64,000 bases of DNA from Strigamia acuminata (taxonomy: Eukaryota; Arthropoda; Chilopoda; Geophilomorpha; Linotaeniidae): the NCBI GenBank assembly GCA_949358305.1, contig OX442321.1, forward strand, positions 6,845,605-6,909,604. The letters are read 5' to 3'. Within the stretch, counting starts at the first letter, position 1. Every line of letters begins with the position of its first letter. Both the position numbers and the translations under genes were made by a program. The notes under the pieces are model-generated. The model searched no databases. It was not told the origin of the DNA and saw nothing but the letters and a program-made list of their open reading frames with translations. Positions 35,671-46,900 of this stretch are shown one piece after another.

Positions 35671-36891
35671 CAGGGTGGAACAAAAGTCTGTTCCCCTCAA
35701 ATATTTCCTCAGCAATTGCACCTAGGCCAACTTTAATGAAGCGATCGTATAGGAAGTTTGGTGAGAGCAATCCAATGATGTCATCAAATTTGACCTTGAA
35801 GGCCATTTTCAAGGTTATTCACTTGCTAACTTCTAAACCAATCAGGTTAGAGCAAAAAAGTCAATTACAAAGTTGTAGAGCATCATCAAATTAGTACTAT
35901 CCAAATTATCTTAGTCATCTTAAGTTAAATGTTTTCCTTGTAAAAAGGAGACAAATCAGCTGAAATAAAGCCAGCCATTGTGACAAAACTTAAATTTCTA
36001 TCACAAAAATACTGAATTACTTAAATAAACGTATTCAAATGTGCATCATTATGCAAGTAAACAAGAAAAACCACTGCCTTTTTTTAATGCCTCAATAATT
36101 ATTTTATCACAAGATTAACCCTTGGCTATACGGATTTATGAACAAGCTTTTTCTTGAATAGGAAAATTTTTTTTCCTACGAATTTTTTTTGTTGAAAATT
36201 TGTGACTTTGTTGATCGGATAATAAAGTAAATCTCGGGTGAAATTTGTAATAATTCATCATTTATTTAATTAAATATTCAACTTGGAAATTTTCTGCCCC
36301 TTAAAACTCCAGCATAACTTTTAAGCTGGCTTTGCTGTATTTGTAAACAGCGCTTCAGTGAACAGCTTTTCGCATTTACCAGTAGTGATTAAAACCACCT
36401 CCAGATGGCTCAAATCTATTTATTTTTATTGTTTAGGCATTACGTTCTCAATAAAATTAGTTCCGAACTAAAAACAAACTACATGGCGCTTTAACCAATC
36501 GACTTAAAAATTGTCCATAAATCCGTAATGGCTAAACCAGAACGGCACATTTTATCCTTATGCCTCCGAGGGTTAAAAAATTTCACTTTGCTGATTTTTT
36601 TTCTGATTTGTCTCCTTTTTAAAAAGAAAACATTTAACTTAAGATGACTAAGATAATTTGGATAGTACTAATTTGATGATGCTCTACAACTTTGTAATTG
36701 ACTTTTTTGCTCTAACCTGATTGGTTTAGAAGTTAGCAAGTGAATAACCTTGAAAATGGCCTTCAAGGTCAAATTTGATGACATCATTGGATTGCTCTCA
36801 CCCAACTTCCTATACGATCGCTTCATTAAAGTTGGCCTAGGTGCAATTGCTGAGGAAATATTTGAGGGGAACAGACTTTTGTTCCACCCTG
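35671..36891. mobile_element. TA-flanked element with 290-bp inverted ends
   Basis: It starts CAGGGTGGAACAAAAGTCTG and ends with its reverse complement. TA lies on each side (35669-35670, 36892-36893). The inverted arms run to about 35960 and from about 36600 and are nearly identical. A second element is nested inside. The termini and TA target suggest a Tc1/mariner-type MITE. Confidence 0.88.
36119..36572. mobile_element. TTAA-flanked piggyBac-like MITE (family X), nested
   Basis: TTAA flanks (36115-36118 and 36573-36576) surround termini CCCTTGG and, at the right, CTTATGCCTCCGAGGG. It matches 57161-57625, with motifs CCTTAAAACTCCAGCA and CTTGAATAGGAAAATTTT shared in either orientation. Confidence 0.78.
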
Positions 36892-37639
36892 TATAGTAAC
36901 TTCTTTGTTAAATAATCTATTTGAGATTGATTGTATTAAAAATACAATCAATCTCACATTGATTATTTGTGGAGGAGTCGGATTGTTTCATCGACGGTAC
37001 GTTTCATCGACGGTACATTTCATCGACACGTATTTTTCCGTCCCTGCGCCCTGATTGGCCCGATTTCGTATTGTCCATGTCGGTTCGAAATTGGACCGTT
37101 TTATACATTATTTTCTCTTCTGAGTTCAAATTTGACACAATTTTATTGTTCCTGACAGTATTTTACCTTGTTCTTGTTACTTTTCAGATATTTAAATGTT
37201 ACATTTAAATTTCAAGTATTTTCTTGCTTTTACATTATGTTTACAATCATTGTGCAATGAAGTTTACAACACATTTCCATCTAAAAGAAAATTGATTGGA
37301 AACATAACATTTCAAACAAAAGATTTACAACTAATTGAAAATGAGTTTTCATCTCTAGGATTTACTACACATTTTCAGAAGTTTGGAAATATATAAATAT
37401 TTCCAACACATTTCCAACAAATTTCCACATCATAGTAAATTCAACTTTTCCATATAAATTTTCAACTTGGAAATGTTTGAAAATATGCTTTTTTTTCCAG
37501 TGGTTGGGTTCGCGGGGGATTAAGGAGGGTGCAGCCCCTCCTTGTTTGTCATTCTTAGGAATTGGAAGAAGAAGAAATATCCAAAATACAAGTTCCAAAG
37601 TCTCGGTAGATTCATGTCGCGGTAGATTGAGTCGCGCTA

Positions 37640-37820
37640 GATTACACACCCACAGATTCGCCATTGGAAACGCAAATAACGTTTCCAATGGCAAATTTCA
37701 ATATCACAAGTTTCCAATGGCAAATTTTCCTAGATTCGCCATTGGAAACGTCAAAATAGCTTTCCAATGGCAAATTTTGGAAATTCGTCCTTGGACGATT
37801 CACCATTAGAACGGGTATCC
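37640..37820. repeat. Right foldback array
   Basis: TTCGCCATTGGAAACG and CGTTTCCAATGGCAAATTT alternate about six times, mirroring 34815-35005. The array ends where the minisatellite begins. Confidence 0.7.
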
Positions 37821-38882
37821 TGTTTGGGAGTCGTTTGGGAATCGTTTGGAGATTGTTTGGTGTCGCTTGGAGATGGTTTCGATGTAGTTTGGGAGTCATT
37901 TGGAGGTCGTTTTGGAGTCGTTTGGGGGTCATTTGGAGGTCGTCTGGAAGTCATGGTCGTTTGGGGTCGTCTGGAAGTCATGGTCATTTGAGGGTCGTTT
38001 GGAGGTTGTTTGGGGGTCGTTTAGAGATCAATTGGGAATCGTTTGGGGATTGTTTGGAGGTCGTTTAGGGATCATATGGAGGTCATCTAAAGGTCGTTTG
38101 AGGGTTGTTTGGAGGTCGTTTGGAAGTTGTCTGGAAGTCGTTTAAAGGTTGTTTGGAGTTGTTTAGAGGTCGTCTGGGGGTCATTTAAAGGTCGTTTAAA
38201 GGTCATTTAGAGGTCGTTTAAGAATTGTTTAAAGGTCGTATGGAGGTCGTTTAAAGGTCGTTTGAGGGTTGTTTGGAGGTCGTTTGGAAGTTGTCTGGAG
38301 ATCGTTTAAAGGTTGTTTGGAGGTCGCCTGGGGGTTGTTTAAAGGTCGTTTGGAGGTCATTTGAAGGTCGTATGAGGGTCGATTGGAGGTCGTTTGGGGG
38401 TCATTTGGAGGTCATCTGGGAATTGTTTAAAGGTCATTTGGAGGTCGTTCGGGAGTCAATTAGAGGTTGTTTGAAGGTCGTTTGAAGGTTGTTTGGGGTC
38501 AATTAAAGGTTGTTTGGAGGTCATCTGGGATCGTTTAAAGGTCGTTTGGAGGTTGTTTAAAGGTCTTTTAGGAGTCATTTGAAGGTCGTTTAAAGGTCGT
38601 TTAAAAGTCGTTTAGGGGTCATTTGAAGGTCATTTAAAGGTCGTTTGAAGGTCGTTTGGGGGTCGATTAGAGGTCGTTTAGGGATCATTTGGAGGTCATT
38701 TGAAGGTTGTCTGAGAATCGTTTTAAGGTCGTTTGAAGGTCGTTTAGGGGTCATTTGAAGGTTGTTTAAAGGTCGTTTGAAGGTTGTTTGGAGGTTGTCT
38801 GGGGATCATTTAGAGAACGTTCGGAGGTCGTTTGAAAGTAATTTGGGATAATTTGAAGGTAATTTAGAGGTTATTTGGGAGA
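37821..38882. repeat. Minisatellite with 11-bp unit, about 1.06 kb
   Basis: The unit is close to TTTGGAGGTCG, with variants TTTAAAGGTCG, TTTGGGGGTCA and TTTGAAGGTTG. It runs nearly without break. Open frames across it are repeat artefacts. Confidence 0.93.
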
Positions 38883-39000
38883 CCAAAAGACCAAATGACC
38901 AAATGATCAAAAGATCAAAAAACCAAATAATCTAAAGATCAAAAAACCAAATGATCAAAAGATCAAAGGACCAAATGATCAAAAGATCAAATGATCAAAA
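38883..39000. repeat. Simple repeat of ACCAAATGATCAAAAGATC type
   Basis: Units of about 9-10 bases (GACCAAATG, ATCAAAAG) follow the minisatellite directly. They resemble a diverged reverse complement of its core. Confidence 0.7.
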
Positions 39001-39608
39001 TAAAAACAGTTAAAAAAAATAATTCTAAATTTTGTGAAATTTCATATTATTAGACTACTTGTGTAGTTATATTAAAAATAAAGAATGTCGATTGATGTCC
39101 ATTGGATTCTGCACAAGGTCCAATGATAAATTTTGCTGACCCATTGATTTGGGAGGGCTGACATCAAGTTAAGTTCCCCAAGATAAAAGTAGAAAACATG
39201 AAGAAGAAAGTGAGTCCAATAAAAACAAATCACAGTTTTCTATTTAGTCCAATAATTTTCTTTGATTGGACAATACATGGGGTCAACTTAACGAAGATCA
39301 GTAAATTACTTTACACAGTCAATGTCACTGGATTTACACTGATAGGTCTGGATTACAAATGAAAAGCAAGCATACGCATGAGTTACAGTGGGGGGCAAAA
39401 GTAAGTTTACAAACGCCTCGTGTTGATTCTCCCGGCTGTATCTCGGGAAAAAAGAGAGGAAAATTAATGAAATTTTAACTGGATGCTTGTATAACACCCT
39501 ACTTTATTCACCTAAAATTTTATCAAAATCTATCCATTAGTTTCTGAGAAAAAAATTTGTTTGTGAAGTGACATCAAAAAGTAAGGGGCAAAAGTAAGTT
39601 TACATACC

Positions 39609-40268
39609 CATTATCCACAATCAATTAGCCATTCCCATTATAAAATATGCGGCAAATATTAAAATTTATCCATAAACACATGTGTAGTCACTCATACACT
39701 TCATTAAAACATCCAAACCACAAGCAATCCCATTGTGAAACACTGAGCAATTGCCTTGACTTTATGTTTAGAATCATTTTTCTGCCAAAATATCCATGTC
39801 AAAGGCAGTTTATCATCTGCAAATGGAAGCATAACAGTCCTCCAACACTTTTTCATAAGTATATTGGTCCATGAAACCCTTAATTTAATGTTGTGGACCG
39901 ATTTACATACGGGAAACCATCCCCAAGCCATTTTACTATTGGGATGGCTTGGGAATGGTTTCCTATATGTTTATCGGTCCACAACATTAAATTAAGGGTT
40001 TCATGGACCAATATACTTATAAAAAAGTGTTAAAGGATTGTTATGCTTCCATTTGCAGATGAAAAACTGCCTTTTACATGGATATTTCAGCAGAAAAATG
40101 ATTCTAAGCGTATAGTCAAGGCAATTGCTCAGTGTTTCACAATGGGATTGCTTGTGGTTTGGATGTTTTAATGAAGTGTATGAGTGACTACACATGTGTT
40201 TATGGATAAATTTTAATATTTTCCGCATATTTTATAATGGGAATGGCTAATTGTTTGTGGATAATGAA
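39609..40268. repeat. Long palindrome, arms about 320 bp
   Basis: The left arm begins CATTATCCACAATCAATTAG and the right arm ends CTAATTGTTTGTGGATAATG. The centre is near 39930-39945. Mirror-image 75-residue frames on opposite strands confirm the symmetry. A transcript would fold into one long hairpin. Confidence 0.9.
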
Positions 40269-40270
40269 TA

Positions 40271-40797
40271 GTGAGTTTGCGGTTGCCAATTGTTCCTTAT
40301 AATTATGAGTTACAAACTCATAATTATAATTATGATTCCTTCTTGAAATAGGTACTTGCGGTACAATAAATATATTTTATAAATTATACTTATAAATAGA
40401 TACCATGTAATGGTAGAACAAATCTCTATGCAAAAGAAAATGAAAATCTGTAGTTTTACTAATTTGAAAGTTTTCAGACATGAAATTGTCTTCCAGTTTA
40501 TTTATTTGCTTACCTGGAATGATTTTAGTTGTTTCTATCTTTCGATGGCAGAAAGAAATTGTGATTGAGGCTGAATGTTGAAACAGGTCAGGCAGCCATT
40601 TTGAATTTCCATTAGCACCATCGGCGCCATTTGCAATAGTGGGAGGAGCTTCAAATAGTGTTAAGCGATCTGATTGGCTCCCTTATTTTACAAAATAGTG
40701 TAAAAGTTGAGTAGTTACGTTATGTTATAAGTCCATTTTTATAATTATGAGCTTGTAACTCATAATTATAAGGAACAATTGACAACCGCAAACTCAC
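40271..40797. mobile_element. MITE nested in the right arm of the element at 39386
   Basis: It starts GTGAGTTTGCGGTTGCCAAT and ends with CCGCAAACTCAC, with TA on each side. Inner copies of TTATAATTATGAG near both ends extend the inverted repeat to about 55 bp. Confidence 0.82.
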
Positions 40798-41204
40798 TAA
40801 TATGTAAACTTACTTTTGCCCCTTACTTTTTGATGTCACTTCACAAACAAATTTTTTTCTCAGAAACTAATGGATAGATTTTGATAAAATTTTAGGTGAA
40901 TAAAGTAGGATGTTGTACAAGCATCCAGTTAAAATTTCATTAATTTTCCTCTCTTTTTTCCCGAGATACAGCCGGGAAAATCAACACGATGCATTTGTAA
41001 ACTTACTTTTGCCCCCCACTGTACATTGAAACAGTGGTTAATTTTATTCATACAGAAAATATGCTAATGTTATTTCCCTTCCTTTACATCAATATTTGAC
41101 ACCACCAGCTTACAGTGTGGGTCACTAACATTACCTCTAGCAACCAAACACGGCACCGCTTCCATAATCCCCTTTAAACGCCAGTTTTAACAAACTCCTA
41201 TGAA

Positions 41205-41320
41205 ATTTCATTAATAAATTTATCAAATAACACGAAAGATCATACTATTTGACCAAATGAAATTGAATTGAACAGATTTTGTATACAGCTTTCTATCAGA
41301 AAAAAGTGCTTATACTGAAA
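41205..41320 (-). pseudogene. Relic of a type B M4 exon
   Basis: GACCAAATGAAATTGAATTG and flanking sequence matches the B4 M4 exon just downstream (41521-41545), with deletions and a destroyed frame. Confidence 0.6.
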
Positions 41321-42034
41321 TGAAAGGATTTTATATTTCTTCATATTCCTGCTTACGAAAATATTGAAAATTTTACATGCTTGGGAAAGTTAAATTTAGT
41401 GATGAGATTAAAAATAGCTCATAATTTATATCATAAATTTATCAACAATTAGTTCAAAGATTGCAAAAATTAAAGACATTAAAATTGCTGTCATCATGAA
41501 TAGAAAAGGTCCAATTATTTGACCAAATGAAATAGGATTGAACGGATTCAAAGAACACTTTTCAAACTCAGGATAATAGCGTTTAAATTCAGCCGATAAA
41601 ATTCCGCATTGCTTTAGTAATAAAAATCTAATTAAAGTAAATCAAGAATTAATTGTAGAGTTCAGTTTTTTAAAAAAAATACATACTTGGAATTGAAATA
41701 ATCCGCGTACGCAAACTGTTTCGAATAACCTACTGAGACAGATTGTCTGCTGATATAACGTGCTGCAATAGCAAAACTGCAGTTTTTACCGATAAAATTT
41801 TGAACAACTTTAAAAGAATGTATCATTGCAATTTTTCCGCCATAAACTGACTCAATCCCGTCTTGTAGAGTTTTAACTTTTAACAGAGTCTTATTTTTGT
41901 ATGGTGGTTTCTATTAAAAATAACTGTTCTTTACATGTGTGACAATAATTACAAAAACTTCAACACAATACCTGGAAAATTTCTTCATTACTACCACCAC
42001 ATAAAACCATCGGCATATAATCAGTGTTCTCAAA

Positions 42035-42466
42035 TGTGAACTTTCGTTGAATGTTGTTTGAAATGAAAACAGCGGACAAGAAACACGTCTTTGCTTTTTG
42101 ACAACTGTATCTCAAGTGTCTCTTTATTTTACACAACCAGGGTTTCTCCCCCTTTCCACGACAGCCTTGATTGGCTGCTCACAATAATTACCTTGCCTGG
42201 GTGGTCACTGGGCGGCAGCGTCCGGTGACCCCCCCTCAAGCAACGTGCGCTGGTGATCATCAAGTATCACGAGTTCGGTTTCCCCTTGCAACGTGCGCTG
42301 GTGGTCCCCCCAGCGTCACAAGTCTGACTCCCCCCCTGCAACGTGCGCTGGTGGTCCTCCAGCGTCACAAGTCTGACTCCCCCCCTGCAACGTGCGCTGG
42401 TGGTCCTCCAGCGTCACAAGTCTGACTCCCCCCTGCAACGCGTGTCAATGACCCCGAAACTCTACA
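42035..42466 (-). repeat. 3' LTR of the gypsy element
   Basis: It is 432 bp and contains several copies of a 45-bp unit (GCAACGTGCGCTGGTGGTCC, then CAGCGTCACAAGTCTGACTC). Confidence 0.95.
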
Positions 42467-42736
42467 TTCGGTCATCCGACTACCGTCGGCGCCCTCGCCG
42501 ACGCCCGTCGTTTTGTCCTCCTCCGCATCCGACGTGGCGTCATCGTCGACCGCCCACCTCTTCAGCTGGTCGATCGGCGCCGTCGTCACGTAACGCGGTG
42601 GCTCCTCGAGACTCGTAATCTCGTAGACCGTGCTCGAGATCCTCTTGCTGACTCGCAATGGGCCTCGATATAGACTGCTCAACTTCCCAGCCTTTCCTTG
42701 GATGGCGATCGCCTTCCGCCGGACGACAACGACATC

Positions 42737-43891
42737 TCAGATCTCGTATCTGCGGTTTGGCCCCCGATGCCTGTCGAATGCCCGCTTTTGTTTAATCTGG
42801 CCTGCCGTTAACGTCTCGAACGCCTCGTCCCTCGTGGCCTCGATCTCGGTCTCGTCGTCGCTGCCCTCGTCGACCACCACCGCTGCCAACTTTGGCTCGA
42901 CCACAGTCCGTGGTTGGAACCCATATAAAACCTCCATCGGCGTCTTCCTAGTTGACTGACTCATTCTCGAGTTCAGCGCCACTTCGACTTTGGCGACCCC
43001 TCTGCTCCAGTCGCTGCCATCGTCCCTCGTCGTCTGACTCGCCAGCATTGGAATCAGCGTCCGGTTGACCCGTTCCACCTGCCCGTTTGCTCTCGGATTT
43101 TCCGTTGAGGTCAACACGTGCTGGATCCCGAGTTCCTCGCACATCTGTGCAAATAATGCGTTGGTGAACGCAGTTCCCCTGTCTGAGATGATCCGTGTCG
43201 GGATCCACATCCGGGTGCAGAGTCTTCTGATCTCCCTGCACGTGGTGACCGCATTCGTTGACTTTACTGGCATCAAAGTCACCCATTTGGAAAAATTACA
43301 CACTGCCACCAAAATGTACTTGAGTCCGTTGCCGCTCTTCGGGAACGGTCCCACATGGTCCACGTGTACAGTATGGAATGGCACCTTCTTTCGCTCGATG
43401 ATGTTCAATTCGCCCGCGCGCCTTCCCCCTGGCTCCTTTCCCATCAGGCACGTGACACACGCCCCAATCGCCGCCTTGACGAATTTCCTCATTTTCGGAA
43501 ACCAAAACCTCTTTAAAAGCGCCTCGATGGTCGCGTCGACGCCGGGGTGTGCGTGACCGTCGTGCACTTCGTGTATAAGCTGCCGTCGCATCATTTTCGG
43601 CAGGTACAATACATCCCTCCGTCGTCCGTCTCTCGTCAGCCCAAAATACACATGCCCGCGCTTCAGTTTGTATCCCCGAATTTTGTGCTGCATCCGCTCG
43701 TCCAGCGTGCTTGGGTCCTCGGCCAAAAGCGCGTCCCGCATCTCCTTGCACTCCGGGTCGCTCCCCTGTGCAGCCACGAGCCAATCGTCCTCCAAAAACT
43801 TAATTTGGTTGACCCGAAACCGCCGCTCAAACTCCGTTTCTTCGCCTCCGATCGGTTCTGCGTTCCGGCTTAAAGCATCGGCATGCCCCAT
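42737..43891 (-). CDS. gypsy integrase part, shifted frame
   Basis: It starts with the MGHADALSR tether typical of the RNase H-integrase linker. The integrase zinc-binding HHCC domain follows (H-x4-H then C-x2-C in VTCLMG). The catalytic core residues are D in VDHVGPF, D in ISDRGTAF and E in NGQVERVNR. It ends at a stop right after RRYEI, but the same frame continues past that stop to about 42466 with the GPL/RGPLRVSKR integrase tail. The stop is therefore probably a nonsense mutation. Confidence 0.92.
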   Translation of the reverse strand: MGHADALSRNAEPIGGEETEFERRFRVNQIKFLEDDWLVAAQGSDPECKEMRDALLAEDPSTLDERMQHKIRGYKLKRGHVYFGLTRDGRRRDVLYLPKMMRRQLIHEVHDGHAHPGVDATIEALLKRFWFPKMRKFVKAAIGACVTCLMGKEPGGRRAGELNIIERKKVPFHTVHVDHVGPFPKSGNGLKYILVAVCNFSKWVTLMPVKSTNAVTTCREIRRLCTRMWIPTRIISDRGTAFTNALFAQMCEELGIQHVLTSTENPRANGQVERVNRTLIPMLASQTTRDDGSDWSRGVAKVEVALNSRMSQSTRKTPMEVLYGFQPRTVVEPKLAAVVVDEGSDDETEIEATRDEAFETLTAGQIKQKRAFDRHRGPNRRYEI

Positions 43892-43922
43892 GAGCAGTCC
43901 CGGTCGGTGTATGGTTTTGAAG

Positions 43923-46900
43923 TCATTCGGATAGCGCCAGCACCCAGCGTCCGATTCGTGGTGTCAACTCCCTCTTCTTTAACCCGTATCGCACCGCCTC
44001 GCAGTCGGTGACGATTGTGAACTCGGCCCCGTACAGGTACATTTTAAACTTCAGTACCGCCCACACCACTGCCATCAGCTCAATTTCCGTCGAGTGGTAA
44101 CGTTTCTCGCAGTCGGTGGTTGTTCTGCTCGCGTAAAGTATCGGGTGTAGCTCGTTGTCGTCGTCCCGCTGCATCAGCACCGCTCCGACGCCGTCCTGTG
44201 ACGCGTCCGTGTGCAGCTCGCACGGTCGTGTGTTGTCATAAATCTTTAGGACTGGTTCCGCTATCAGCTCGCTGATTAAGTTTTGAAACGCCGCCTCACA
44301 TTCGATCGCCCACACGAACGATACATTTTTCCGGGTCAACGCCGTCAGCGCTCTCGTCTTGGTCGCGTACCCCGCAATGAACCGCCTAAAGTACCCGCAT
44401 AGCCCCAGAAAGCTTCGCACGCCTCGCACGTCTCTTGGTCTTGGAAAATTCCGAATGGCGCTCGTTTTCTCCAGTCCGGGTCGCAACCCACCCATCGTCA
44501 GCCGTAGGCCCAAAAATTGCACTTTCTCGCAAAGGAAATGGCATTTACTCAGCTTCAGCGTTAGTTTCGACCTCCGGACCTCGATCAGAATTTTTCTCAT
44601 CTTTTCAATTAATTCCATGCTAGTCCTGGCGCCCGACAGGAGATCGTCCATGTAGCGCCGCAAAGTCTCGTACAACAAATGGCCAAATGCCAGCTCCATC
44701 ACCCGATTAAACACGAATGGGGCATTTATGAGTCCAAACGGCATGCGTACAAACTGGTATTTTCCGCTCATCGTGGAAAACGCCGTCTTCTCTTGTGCTG
44801 CAGCCGTCAACTCAATTTGGTAATACCCCGACGCCAAGTCAAACACGAGAAAGACCCGCCAGTCGTGTGTCCCGTCCAAAAGCTCTTCCATTCGGGGACA
44901 CGGAAAATGTTCCTTGACGGTGATCTCGTTTAGTGACCGGAAATCGATGCAAATGCGCCACTCTCCCGTCTTTTTCTTCACCATGACTATTGGGCTATTA
45001 AAAGGGCTTTTCGACCTTGTAATGAACCCCGCCCCCTCCAGTTCGCTGACCATCTTGTCAATTTCTTTTTGTTGGGCCGCGGAATATTGGTATCGTCGAA
45101 GATTGGTTGGCTTCGTCGTGGTCAACTCGATGTCCATTTGGTACCCGGGGAAGCATCCGACTTCCTCCAGACTTGTCGCAAAACAATCCCGAAATTCATC
45201 GTTGATAATGTTCAAAATTATCTCTGTTTCCCCTGCCGTCACTGCCTTGCCCAAATTAATGTCGGCGGCCGTCACTCGTGCCCTCGTGCTCGTCTCGCTC
45301 GTTGCCACCTTCTTGACCTTAATCTGCCGCAGCGATGGTTCCTCCTCGGTAATTTCAGCGTGGCCAAGTTTTCGTCCCCGTACAACTCGTACTTCCTCCG
45401 GCCCGTCGTTAATTATTGGCATCGTCGCCCGCTCGTCCCTTACTTCGATCAGTCCCTCTGGCACCCCCAATCGATCTGCCATCGCCCGCTCGCCCTCCAC
45501 GTAGAACAGCCCGTCCGGCTGATTTTTGGCCCGCACCGACACCAAGCTCACTGAATGAGCCGGCACAATTCGATTCTCGTCGATCACGAGCGCCCGTGGT
45601 CTCGTGGTCGCGGGTTTCGGCTCGATTTTCGTGATGCCCGACTCGTCTCGTATCTCCTCGCCTTGTTTGAATGTCACCCGACCTCCCTCGGACCGCATTG
45701 TAATCGACGGGTGCTCCAGGAATGGTTTGCCAATCCATATTTCAGTCGTCATTTTGGCGTCGACGACGACGTAAAATTCAACATTCTCCAACCTTACACC
45801 CGAGCACTCAACGTCGCATTTGGTGCGTCCTCGGTAGCTACTTGCATCTTGATTAAAGCCCTCAATCACGTACTCGTAATTGGGCTCGTCAATTTTCGTA
45901 CGTTTCGCGAACGTCTTGCTGATCAGGCACACGTCGCTTTGCGTGTCGATCCCCGCACTGCATGTCTTCCCGTCGATTCGCATCTCTACTTGGAATTTAG
46001 GTTGCATGCTGGTGACCACAACCCTTTTCACTTCCTTTGGTTTGGCATCCGCCTTGGGCTTTGATGACTGTTTTCGTTCCCTTTTCGGCTCTGGGCACGC
46101 GTTGGCCATGTGCCCAAACCCGTTGCAATTGAAACATTTTACGCCGTTTGTGCACGCACTGGATAAATGTCCCGACTCGTGACATTTAAAGCACTTGAAC
46201 TCATTAGTGCAGTCCGCCCGCTGGTGCCCTTTCTCGCCGCATTTAAAGCACTTTGGTCCCGCGTCGTAACTCTTTCCGCCTGGTCTCGTCATCGTCGCTG
46301 TCGTTTTCCCCTTCGTTTCGATTGTTGCGCTTTTCGTGCGGGCTTCCACGCCTCGCATCGTGCGAACAATTTCACTGATGTGGTTGTATTGTTGGAAATA
46401 CATGGGAGACACGGCTGATTTAATTTTTAGCCCGTCTAACAAATAGTTCTGTGCGTCGCCGATCGCCATTCCCAACTTCTCACATGTTGCCCATTTTTGT
46501 CGCAGATACGTCTCCGCCGTTTCGTCGCTCTTTTGTGGTGCCCAAATCAACCTCTCCTTCTCCTCGTACGTTAACTGCGCATCCGGGAAATTCCGCTTCA
46601 GCTCGGCCGCCCATTTGTCGAATTTTCGGATCGTCGTCCCTGCGTTCTCGTGCCACACCTTCGCCGGCCCGTCCAAAGCTGCCGCCGCAGACGTCACCTT
46701 GGTCACATTTGTCCATTTGTACTCCCTGGCGTACTCGTCGACATCGTGTAACCACCCGGTGGTCGTGCGCAACTCGTTTTGATCGCCCGAAAATCGCGGC
46801 AACTTTGGTGCATTTTTCACCTCTTTTGGCTCTTTCTGCAGCGTCTGCATCATCTGCATCATTTGCATCATTTGTGCCACCTGCTCCGCACTGAATACAC

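Larger units (their letters stand above)
39386..41021. mobile_element. TA-flanked element with about 205-bp inverted ends
   Basis: It starts CAGTGGGGGGCAAAAGTAAG and ends with the reverse complement CTTTTGCCCCCCACTG. TA is on each side (39384-39385, 41022-41023). A second inner copy of GGGGCAAAAGTAAGTTTACA closes each arm. The interior is a long palindrome and a second nested element. It looks like a mariner-type non-autonomous element. Confidence 0.88.

Noticed and set aside
37767..38485. Several overlapping open frames rich in W, G and V
   Set aside because: They are translations of the 11-bp minisatellite, which is free of stops by composition.
39647..40228. Mirror-image 75-residue frames on opposite strands
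   Set aside because: They arise from the palindrome; no start context or domain.
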